10,204 nucleotides of DNA, from NCBI GenBank assembly GCA_021107685.1, contig JAIOSH010000577.1:1-10204 (forward strand). Direction: 5' to 3'. The position numbers and the translations under genes are program-made. Positions 1 to 5,443 of the stretch are shown one piece after another. Position 1 is the first letter of the stretch, and every line of letters begins with the position of its first letter. Below the pieces are notes generated by a model, which was given only the letters and a program-made list of their open reading frames with translations, was not told where the DNA came from and made no database searches. This stretch comes from Bacteroidales bacterium (GTDB lineage Bacteria > Bacteroidota > Bacteroidia > Bacteroidales > SMBSF39).

Positions 1-1
1 A

Positions 2-76
2 AATTATGTTAATGGTGCCAATATTGGCGGTTTTGTTAAGGTTGCAGATGCAATGTTAGCTCAGGGATGTGTCTAA
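2..76 (+). CDS. gdhA: Glutamate dehydrogenase, C-terminal end (partial)
   Basis: Only the last 24 codons and the TAA stop are in the window; the gene continues upstream of base 1. The peptide contains NYVNGANIGGF and ends KVADAMLAQGCV. This is the characteristic carboxy-terminal helix of the hexameric, mostly NADP-dependent glutamate dehydrogenases, whose usual ending is very similar (KVADAMLAQG plus two residues). The family makes glutamate from 2-oxoglutarate and ammonium in the cytoplasm. The catalytic residues lie outside the window, so cofactor preference cannot be judged. A strong intrinsic terminator begins about 20 bp after the stop, so this is the last gene of its transcript and is separate from the regulator downstream. 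Confidence 0.85.
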   Translation, partial: NYVNGANIGGFVKVADAMLAQGCV

Positions 77-94
77 TTAATATTTTTTTATTTT

Positions 95-129
95 AAAAAG
101 TCCTGATTTTCATCGGGACTTTTTTTTTT
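95..129 (+). terminator. Rho-independent terminator after gdhA
   Basis: Bases 95-107 pair with 112-124 in a 13-bp stem (AAAAAGTCC then T.G then GAT) closed by a four-base TTTC loop. A run of ten T lies at 120-129. It sits about 20 bp after the glutamate dehydrogenase stop, in the right orientation. Confidence 0.9.
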
Positions 130-132
130 GAT

Positions 133-146
133 ATAGACGAGTCTAT
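133..146. promoter_or_regulatory. Palindrome ATAGAC-GA-GTCTAT, candidate operator
   Basis: A perfect 6+2+6 inverted repeat lies between the gdhA terminator and the TetR-family gene, 108 bp before its ATG. TetR-type repressors usually bind such short palindromes and often regulate their own gene. The distance from the start codon and the lack of a second copy make this only a candidate. Confidence 0.3.
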
Positions 147-184
147 GAATTAACATTAATTTGTTGGTAACATTTTTATATAAA

Positions 185-216
185 ATTAATTATATATATT
201 ATTAATAGTATTTTTG
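185..216 (+). promoter_or_regulatory. Candidate promoter and AT-only near-palindrome of the TetR-family gene
   Basis: Bases 209-216 (TATTTTTG) match the Bacteroidota -7 consensus TAnnTTTG exactly, 38 bp before the ATG. No convincing -33 TTTG is seen at the expected distance. Just upstream, 185-206 is a 22-bp near-perfect palindrome, ATTAAT at both ends with two mismatched positions inside. It would overlap the spacer bound by RNA polymerase, a good place for a repressor. Both signals are made of A and T in AT-rich DNA and could be chance. Confidence 0.35.
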
Positions 217-254
217 TTAAAGGTAATTTCTATTTTGATATTTATTTTTTTATT

Positions 255-887
255 ATGGATGAAAAATTCAGAAATATTTTAGAAAAAATCAGGGAATATG
301 CTTATGAAAAACAAATAAACGATATTTCAGTTGATAAAATAAGCAAAAAATTAAAAATACCAAAAAAAACAATATTTCAATATGTTACAAATGAATCTGA
401 ATTAGTTGAAAAGGTTTTGGAATTTGAAAGAGAATGTTTTAAATCAATTTTTGTTGAATATAATTTTGAAGGTGTAAATGCTATTGATATTTTGCTTACA
501 GTTAGCAAGGAAGTGGCTTTGAGATTTAAGGATATTAATCCTTCGGTAACATTTTTTTTAAAAGAAAATTATCCTGCAATCTACCAGGAACATTTTGATA
601 AAAGAATAGAATTTATTTTTGGTAAAATTAAAATTAATATACAAAAAGGTATAAATCAGGGTATGTATCGTGAAGATTTGAGTATAGAACTTATAGCCCG
701 TTTATATATCAGCCGGTTAATTGATATTCATAATCCTGACTTTTTCCCTTCACATAAATTTTCTTTTGAAATGCTTTTTGAAGTAATGTTTGAGAATTTT
801 ATCCATAGTATTGCCAAGCCGGAAGGTATTAAATATTTTAAAAAGAAAATAAAATCAGTTAATTTTATACTAAACAAATCCGGATAA
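255..887 (+). CDS. TetR/AcrR-family transcriptional regulator
   Basis: A 210-residue protein with the usual length and layout of TetR regulators. A helical N-terminal DNA-binding domain spans about residues 1-55, with the helix-turn-helix at 24-46 (ISVDKISKKLKIPKKTIFQYV, then NESELV opening the next helix). The rest is a helical ligand-binding and dimerisation domain of about 150 residues that shows no similarity I can name. The family mostly represses transcription and is released by a small ligand; the ligand here is unknown. It stands alone, with a terminated gene before it and a convergent gene after it, so it either regulates itself or acts elsewhere. The ATG at 255 is supported because the DNA-binding domain begins directly after it. 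The TAA stop lies within a hairpin shared with trmB. Confidence 0.85.
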   Translation: MDEKFRNILEKIREYAYEKQINDISVDKISKKLKIPKKTIFQYVTNESELVEKVLEFERECFKSIFVEYNFEGVNAIDILLTVSKEVALRFKDINPSVTFFLKENYPAIYQEHFDKRIEFIFGKIKINIQKGINQGMYREDLSIELIARLYISRLIDIHNPDFFPSHKFSFEMLFEVMFENFIHSIAKPEGIKYFKKKIKSVNFILNKSG

Positions 888-910
888 AACAGAAATGTTA
901 TATTTTATCC
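882..910. terminator. Bidirectional terminator between convergent tetR-type gene and trmB
   Basis: GGATAAAA at 882-889 is exactly inverted at 903-910 (TTTTATCC). A folding variant pairs AACA (888-891) with TGTT (896-899) around a GAAA loop, stacked on GGATAA/TTATCC. The gap between the two stops is only 17 bp, and the stem includes both stop codons. T-rich sequence on each side is modest, so strength is uncertain. Confidence 0.55.
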
Positions 911-1579
911 CTTAGCACCTAACCTGAACTTTAGATAATTTATTGAAACTCTCTCCTTAAGATACATTTCTTCATAAAATGTTTTTATATCAGCAACATC
1001 TTCAGTAATTCCCGAATTATATAAATCTTTAGTATAATATAAAAGTTGATGGTTAAAATCTTTAATTACTTCAAGTGTATAATCAAAAAAAGTGGTATTA
1101 TCGGTTTTCAGGTGAATAATGCCTTCCGTAATAAGAATATTTTTATACTTAGATAAAAAATATGGTGATGTAAGTCGTTTTTTTATTTTTGTTTTTTTTA
1201 GCTGAGGGTCAGGAAATGTTAACCATAGCTCACTAACCTCATTATGTGCAAAAAAATTTTCAATAAGATCAATTTGAGTTCTAATAAAAGCAACATTTTT
1301 CATGTTATCTTCTACTGATGTTTTGCAACCTCTCCACATCCTCGCACCTTTTATATCCAAACCAATATAATTATTATTAGGATGTTTTTTAGCCAGTCCT
1401 ATTGTATATTCTCCTTTGCCGCAACCTAATTCAAGTATAAGCGGATTTTCATTCCCGAAAAAATCTTTAACCCACTTACCTTTAAGCGAGATACCATTAA
1501 TAACTTCAGAATATGATGGCTGCAAAAAATTTGGAAATGTTTTATTCTCGGTAAAGTTTTTTAACTTGCTTTTAGTCAC
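905..1579 (-). CDS. trmB: tRNA (guanine-N7-)-methyltransferase
   Basis: TrmB transfers a methyl group from S-adenosylmethionine to N7 of guanosine 46 in the variable loop of tRNAs. The 224-residue product has the family landmarks: the SAM-binding loop ELGCGKGEY at 50-58, GLDIKGAR at 73-80 at the end of the next strand, LTFPDPQ at 120-126, the lysine-rich segment KKTKIKKRL after it, LKTDN at 157-161, and a TFYEE element at 200-204 corresponding to the conserved TxYE near the C terminus. The start is GTG at 1579. No ATG lies nearby in frame, and an in-frame stop occurs a few codons upstream, so GTG is the only reasonable choice. It is probably the last gene of a kdsB, HU/SPOR, trmB transcript with 48-bp and 43-bp gaps. 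Confidence 0.93.
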   Translation of the reverse strand: MTKSKLKNFTENKTFPNFLQPSYSEVINGISLKGKWVKDFFGNENPLILELGCGKGEYTIGLAKKHPNNNYIGLDIKGARMWRGCKTSVEDNMKNVAFIRTQIDLIENFFAHNEVSELWLTFPDPQLKKTKIKKRLTSPYFLSKYKNILITEGIIHLKTDNTTFFDYTLEVIKDFNHQLLYYTKDLYNSGITEDVADIKTFYEEMYLKERVSINYLKFRLGAKG

Positions 1580-1622
1580 AATATAAAAATTTATGAATAA
1601 TGCAGATTAAAAAGCAGCAATT

Positions 1623-2630
1623 TTATTTTTTTAATATCCATGCCTTGGGATTATCTTTCGAACGTATTATTAACAACCGGTGTAATGCTTCCTCTTTGCT
1701 CTCGTTTTCATAATAACTAACCATATTAAGACCTGTTTTAGTTTTACCTATCATTTTTGCTTCATAACCTTTATCTTTAAGATCATTAACAAAATTCTCA
1801 GCATTTTCAATAAATTTAAAAGCACCTCCGATAATATAATATTTTGGAGAGTTGCTTGCAATGCTTTTGTCTTGTGTATTTATTGCATTTTTTGGATTAT
1901 CTATATGTTCTTTATCAGGAGGATCAGTATTTAGAGATGCTTTTTTAAGTTTAGTACCGTGTGAAGTATTTACACCTGACTTATCAGTAGTAGGTTTTTT
2001 ATAAGAAGTTTCTTTTGAAGGCAATAAACTTGTTTGGTTTGTATTAATATGCTTTAAAAGTCCGAGATTAAATGCACCCCAGATAATTAATGCAATTACA
2101 GGCAAAGAAGATAAAAGTGCCCATTTGTATTTTTTTGATATTTGCCTTTTCTTTAAGGAAATAGGCTTACGATCAATGAATTTTTTTTCTATCTTATGTT
2201 GAATTGTCGGTCTGTTGATTGGATGTGATATAAAATTAGTAAGTCCGAAAGAATCATTTAAATAATTTATTGTATTTTCAGGTTCAAATATTACGTTTCC
2301 TTCAGTTCCTAATTGAAAGAAGCCGATTTTTATAAATTTAACAATTTTGCCATTATTTAGATCAGTAATACATTCATTAACAAATTCGTTAATAAAATTA
2401 TTGGATGCAGAATAGGAAATGTTTTCAGATTTAGCAATATGGTTTGCAAGTAATCCATCATTATTTTTAAGATTTGTGTTGAAAACAATACTTTTTGAAG
2501 GAGGAGAAAAATTATGCTGAACAGGAAGAATTTTTGCAGGAGCATAATTAGTTATAAATCCGCCGAAATCTGGAAGTATAACACAATCATATTTATATAA
2601 CAGTTCGCTAATATATTGGTCAATCTCCAT
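1623..2630 (-). CDS. HU-CCDC81 and SPOR domain membrane protein
   Basis: A 335-residue protein of a type found in Bacteroidota. Residues 1-65 (start MEIDQYISELLYKYDCVILPD) and about 66-130 match the two tandem HU-CCDC81-type domains, related to the HU/IHF DNA-binding fold. A basic linker (about 145-168, rich in K and R) precedes one membrane segment at about 170-192. A low-complexity polar linker (195-262) leads to a C-terminal SPOR domain at 264-335 (YYIIGGAFKFIENAENF onward). SPOR domains bind glycan strands stripped of peptides at division sites. The positive-inside rule puts the HU-like part in the cytoplasm and SPOR in the periplasm, so the protein could link an internal partner, possibly DNA, to septal cell wall. 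That link is inference; the exact role is not established. It lies between kdsB and trmB, probably in one operon. Confidence 0.85.
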   Translation of the reverse strand: MEIDQYISELLYKYDCVILPDFGGFITNYAPAKILPVQHNFSPPSKSIVFNTNLKNNDGLLANHIAKSENISYSASNNFINEFVNECITDLNNGKIVKFIKIGFFQLGTEGNVIFEPENTINYLNDSFGLTNFISHPINRPTIQHKIEKKFIDRKPISLKKRQISKKYKWALLSSLPVIALIIWGAFNLGLLKHINTNQTSLLPSKETSYKKPTTDKSGVNTSHGTKLKKASLNTDPPDKEHIDNPKNAINTQDKSIASNSPKYYIIGGAFKFIENAENFVNDLKDKGYEAKMIGKTKTGLNMVSYYENESKEEALHRLLIIRSKDNPKAWILKK

Positions 2631-2678
2631 TTAAGATAATTTAGAATTTCGCTAAATTATTAAAATTAAAAAATCTTT

Positions 2679-3431
2679 TCAAATTTTGTTAGTAAGTTTT
2701 AATAAGTCATCAGGTGTGTCTATTGAATAACTTTCAAACTTAGTAAACTCAATATTTATTTTATAACCATTTTCAATCCATCTTAATTGTTCCAATGATT
2801 CGGCAATTTCTAAAGATGACTGTTCTAATTTTGAGATAATATTCAAAATTTCTGTCCTGTAAGCATATATTCCAATATGTTTATAAAAAATATGTTTATT
2901 TAAACAGTTGTCTTCTTCTTTGCCTCTGAAAAAAGGAATAGGGAAACGGCTGAAATAAATTGCCTGTTTTTTGTTATTAATAACAACCTTTACAACATTA
3001 TGATTAAAAAGTTCTTCTTTTGAGCTTATTTCTTTTAATAGGCTTGCTATTTGTACTTCCTTATTAATAAAGCAAGATGCAACTTCTTCAATCTGTTTGG
3101 GATTTATATATGGTTCGTCGCCCTGTATGTTTATTACAACATCAATGATTTTTTCAGGGAATTTTTTTTTTAGAATTTCAATAACTTCATTGCAACGTTC
3201 GGTTCCGCTATTATGATGTGGGGATGTCATAATTACTTTAGCACCGAAATTTCCAACATGTTCTTCTATTTTTTTATCATCGGTTGCTATTATAATATCA
3301 GACAAAATGCTTGCTTTAGAGACTTGTTCATATACCCTTTGTATCATTGACTTACCATTAATCATAACAAGAGGTTTCCCTGGAAAACGGGTTGAAGCAT
3401 AGCGGGCAGGGATTATTCCGAGAAAGTTCAT
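2679..3431 (-). CDS. kdsB: 3-deoxy-manno-octulosonate cytidylyltransferase
   Basis: KdsB couples KDO to CMP using CTP, giving the activated sugar for the lipid A inner core; it acts in the cytoplasm. The 250-residue length is normal. Visible motifs are the nucleotide-binding start IPARYASTRFPGKPL at 7-21, ATDD at 49-52, SGTER at 75-79, the metal-binding NIQGDEP at 101-107, YFSR at 159-162, KHIGIYAY at 184-191, ESLEQLRW at 211-218 and the terminal IDTPDDL at 237-243. This combination separates KdsB from the related NeuA and KpsU-like enzymes reasonably well. It is the first gene after the MITE-like element and begins what looks like a three-gene transcript with the HU/SPOR gene and trmB. Its presence implies a Gram-negative envelope with KDO. 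Confidence 0.95.
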   Translation of the reverse strand: MNFLGIIPARYASTRFPGKPLVMINGKSMIQRVYEQVSKASILSDIIIATDDKKIEEHVGNFGAKVIMTSPHHNSGTERCNEVIEILKKKFPEKIIDVVINIQGDEPYINPKQIEEVASCFINKEVQIASLLKEISSKEELFNHNVVKVVINNKKQAIYFSRFPIPFFRGKEEDNCLNKHIFYKHIGIYAYRTEILNIISKLEQSSLEIAESLEQLRWIENGYKINIEFTKFESYSIDTPDDLLKLTNKI

Positions 3432-3463
3432 ATTTTTTAATATTTACTTTAATTTAAATTTTA

Positions 3464-3478
3464 AAACCTACGAGGTTT
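3464..3478. terminator. Small hairpin AAACCT-ACG-AGGTTT ahead of kdsB
   Basis: A perfect 6-bp stem with a three-base loop. Read on the minus strand it is AAACCT-CGT-AGGTTT followed by TTAAAATTTAAATT, a T/A-rich tail. It would suit a weak terminator for transcripts arriving from the lipoprotein gene, 240 bp upstream across the MITE-like element. A related broken copy occurs at 9963-9980. Confidence 0.4.
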
Positions 3479-3587
3479 GAACTATCATACTGTAAATCAA
3501 CATTTTTTTATCTGGGTTTTATGTACTTGTCATTCCTGTTTTTTTATCTTGACTTTCAAATAACTGTCTAAGATAATTATTACTTAT

Positions 3588-3740
3588 TAATTAGTGTCCA
3601 TCCATAAACTCTTATTTTTTGATTTAAGAACACCGATTAACGATTTTAGATTTCAGATTTTCAGCAACTTCATAAATCTAAAATCGGTGTTCCTTGTTCG
3701 ATATTCATTTTTTTTTAACTTTATGGATAGACACTAATTA
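3588..3740. mobile_element. MITE-like element with nested inverted repeats
   Basis: Bases 3588-3608 are the reverse complement of 3720-3740 over 21 positions with one mismatch; the shared core is AGTGTC(C/T)ATCCATAAA. Counting AGTGTC...GACACT as the ends gives 143 bp flanked by AATT on both sides, a possible 4-bp target duplication. AATT is its own complement, so this is ambiguous. Inside, 3628-3653 and 3674-3692 form a second inverted repeat (GAACACCGATT...TTAGATTT), perfect over 19 bp except for a 7-base insertion AACGATT on the left side. No open reading frame fits, so any movement would need a transposase from elsewhere. The right end overlaps the last codons of the lipoprotein gene. The parent insertion sequence family is not identified. 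Confidence 0.6.
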
Positions 3741-4548
3741 CATAAATCCTAAAAGAACTTTTACCTTGTTCAATTTTCCCGGTTTTTAAATCTTTGATTT
3801 TCCAGATAGCTTCTTTAATATATGTGCCGGGTGTTTCAAAAGTAAAGCGAAGTAGTATTTTGGATTCTTTCACCGAATATTCTTTATGATTGATAAAATT
3901 GTTATTGTTATCAAAATTGTTAATACTTAGATTTACTTCACAATTTGGTGGTTTAACCAATTCAATTGTTGTATTAATAGTATCTCCTACAAAGACTGAA
4001 TCTTGAGGAACAATAATCTGTACTATACCCGTGCCTATGGATTTTAATAGTTCCCCGTCTTCATTATATTTTCTTAAATATTTAATTTTTCCATAATCAT
4101 TAAAATATTCATATGTTATTAAGTTGCCATCAGGAAAATAAAATTTCCATTCACCTACTTTTAAATTATTAAGTCTTTGACCTTTATAACTATATATTCC
4201 ACTACTATAAACTGCTTTATCAATACCATTTAATAATCCATTTTTGTAATATTCAGTATGTGTTAAATCCAGGTCCTTTTCATAAAATTTTCTTAAACCT
4301 GAAATAGTGTCATTTATATAATATGCAGAATCTTCAATTTTGCCATCGTCATAATATTTTATATATAAATATTCAGATTTATTTTTATCAATAATTGTTA
4401 AGCTTGATTTAAGATTACCATTACTATAAAATTCTTGTTTGACAAGCTGGCTTTTCTCATTATAGAATTCTTTTTCTATAGAATTATTATTACAAGCAAA
4501 AAGAATTGCAAGAGAACAGAGTATTATTATTAATAAATAATTTCTCAT
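3721..4548 (-). CDS. MORN-type repeat lipoprotein with Ig-like C-terminal domain
   Basis: A probable outer-membrane or periplasmic lipoprotein of 275 residues; its function is not recognised. The N terminus MRNYLLIIILCSLAILFAC is a lipoprotein signal with the acylated cysteine at 19, using the F-A-C form common in Bacteroidota. About five YwqK/MORN_2-like units follow, each with an aromatic-rich strand and an NG or DG turn: EFYSNGNLKS (39), KYYDDGKIED (64), EYYKNGLLNG (99), WKFYFPDGNL (134) and KYNEDGELL (160). Residues about 175-270 look like an all-beta, Ig-like domain (SVFVGDTINTTIEL; FTFETPGTYIKEA). I chose ATG 4548 because it starts the signal peptide directly; an in-frame TTG at 4566 would add six residues. 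It begins 39 bp after the kinase gene and probably shares its transcript. Its last residues (SVYP) and stop lie inside the terminal repeat of the MITE-like element, so the original C terminus may have been slightly different. Confidence 0.75.
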   Translation of the reverse strand: MRNYLLIIILCSLAILFACNNNSIEKEFYNEKSQLVKQEFYSNGNLKSSLTIIDKNKSEYLYIKYYDDGKIEDSAYYINDTISGLRKFYEKDLDLTHTEYYKNGLLNGIDKAVYSSGIYSYKGQRLNNLKVGEWKFYFPDGNLITYEYFNDYGKIKYLRKYNEDGELLKSIGTGIVQIIVPQDSVFVGDTINTTIELVKPPNCEVNLSINNFDNNNNFINHKEYSVKESKILLRFTFETPGTYIKEAIWKIKDLKTGKIEQGKSSFRIYVISVYP

Positions 4549-4587
4549 ACAAAATAGTTTAATCAATGATTGCTGTTTTAATTTTAT

Positions 4588-5202
4588 TTAAAAAAGACCA
4601 TGAATTTCAGCATTAATTTTGTCAATGATCATACCCAGGTCTTCAGGATTGCCTTCAATATCAATATTATCAACATCAATTATCAGGAGTTTTCCAACAT
4701 TGTAAGTAGAAATCCAGGCTTCATAACGTTCATTAAGGCGTTTTAAATAATCAAGGCGAATTGCTTCCTCGTATTCCCTGCCTCTTTTTTGTATTTGATT
4801 GACAAGTGTAGGCACAGTGGCTCGTAAATAGATTAACAGATCGGGAGGTTCTATAAAAGAACTCATCAATTCGAACAATGACATATAATTATCAAAATCA
4901 CGGGTAGTCATTAAATTCATTGAATGAAGATTCGGAGCGAAAATATATGCATCTTCGTAAATAGTTCTGTCCTGAATTACTGACTTTCCGCTTTTCCTGA
5001 TTTTAACGATTTGCCTGAAACGGCTATTTAAAAAATATATTTGTAAATTGAATGACCACCGTTGCATATCCTCGTAAAAATTATTCAGATATGGATTTGT
5101 ATCTACATCTTCATAATGTGCTTCCCATTTAAAATGTTTTGCTAATAAGCCGGTAAGAGTTGTTTTACCGGAACCTATATTTCCTGCTATTGCTATGTGC
5201 AT
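4588..5202 (-). CDS. Deoxynucleoside kinase family protein
   Basis: A cytoplasmic P-loop kinase of the dCK/dGK (deoxynucleoside kinase) family, which phosphorylates deoxynucleosides to monophosphates in salvage. The 204-residue length is typical of the bacterial enzymes. Motifs seen: the P-loop GNIGSGKTT at 7-15; E31 in YEDVDTNPYL, the usual substrate-contacting glutamate; the DRTIYED signature at 78-84, holding the DR(S/T) motif; and an arginine-rich lid around QKRGREYE at 138-145. Which base it prefers (A, G, C or T) cannot be told from these motifs. Start ATG 5202 gives the P-loop at its usual distance. It is followed after 39 bp by the lipoprotein gene and preceded by a hairpin-rich gap after the GH3 gene. 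Confidence 0.9.
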   Translation of the reverse strand: MHIAIAGNIGSGKTTLTGLLAKHFKWEAHYEDVDTNPYLNNFYEDMQRWSFNLQIYFLNSRFRQIVKIRKSGKSVIQDRTIYEDAYIFAPNLHSMNLMTTRDFDNYMSLFELMSSFIEPPDLLIYLRATVPTLVNQIQKRGREYEEAIRLDYLKRLNERYEAWISTYNVGKLLIIDVDNIDIEGNPEDLGMIIDKINAEIHGLF

Positions 5203-5308
5203 TTTTAAAAATATTTTTTGATAAAATTAATAAAAAAAATTAGTACCTAATCAGTTTATTTATCATCAATTTTTATTCCCTGATCTTCAAGGTGAATTAT
5301 GAATATGG

Positions 5309-5388
5309 TTTAGGGGGAATAATGGTATAAGGGTATAGGTACCCTTATTTCCCCTATTCCCCATATTTCCTTTATACCCCATATTTCC
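5309..5388. repeat. Intergenic hairpin repeat, copy 1
   Basis: In the gap between the GH3 and kinase genes, TAAGGGTA (5328-5335) and TACCCTTA (5340-5347) form a perfect 8-bp stem around TAGG. The arms extend imperfectly, with GGGGGAATA on the left and TATTCCCC on the right. A 12-bp direct repeat, CCCCATATTTCC, follows at 5359-5370 and 5377-5388. The T-run needed for an intrinsic terminator is weak on both sides. A related sequence lies at 9891-9942, sharing GGTATAAGG, CCTTATTTCC and ATATTTCC. The rest of the 241-bp gap shows nothing I can name. Confidence 0.6.
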
Positions 5389-5443
5389 CAATTCAATTAT
5401 AAAATATATATTAAACTATTTTTTAATGTTATTATATTACTGA

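Noticed and set aside
2357..2545. A 62-codon minus-strand frame rich in Leu and Phe that looks membrane-like
   Set aside because: It is a shifted frame inside the HU/SPOR gene; the hydrophobic look comes from AT-rich codons.
3481..3587. Remnants of a gene between kdsB and the MITE-like element
   Set aside because: No frame longer than a few codons and no recognisable peptide; it is AT-rich spacer.
4549..4566. TTG at 4566 as start of the lipoprotein gene
   Set aside because: ATG 4548 begins a textbook lipoprotein signal peptide; the six added residues would put a cysteine and extra hydrophobics before it.
5359..5388. Direct repeat CCCCATATTTCC as a possible CRISPR fragment
   Set aside because: There are only two 12-bp units separated by six bases, part of a larger hairpin repeat, with no cas genes.
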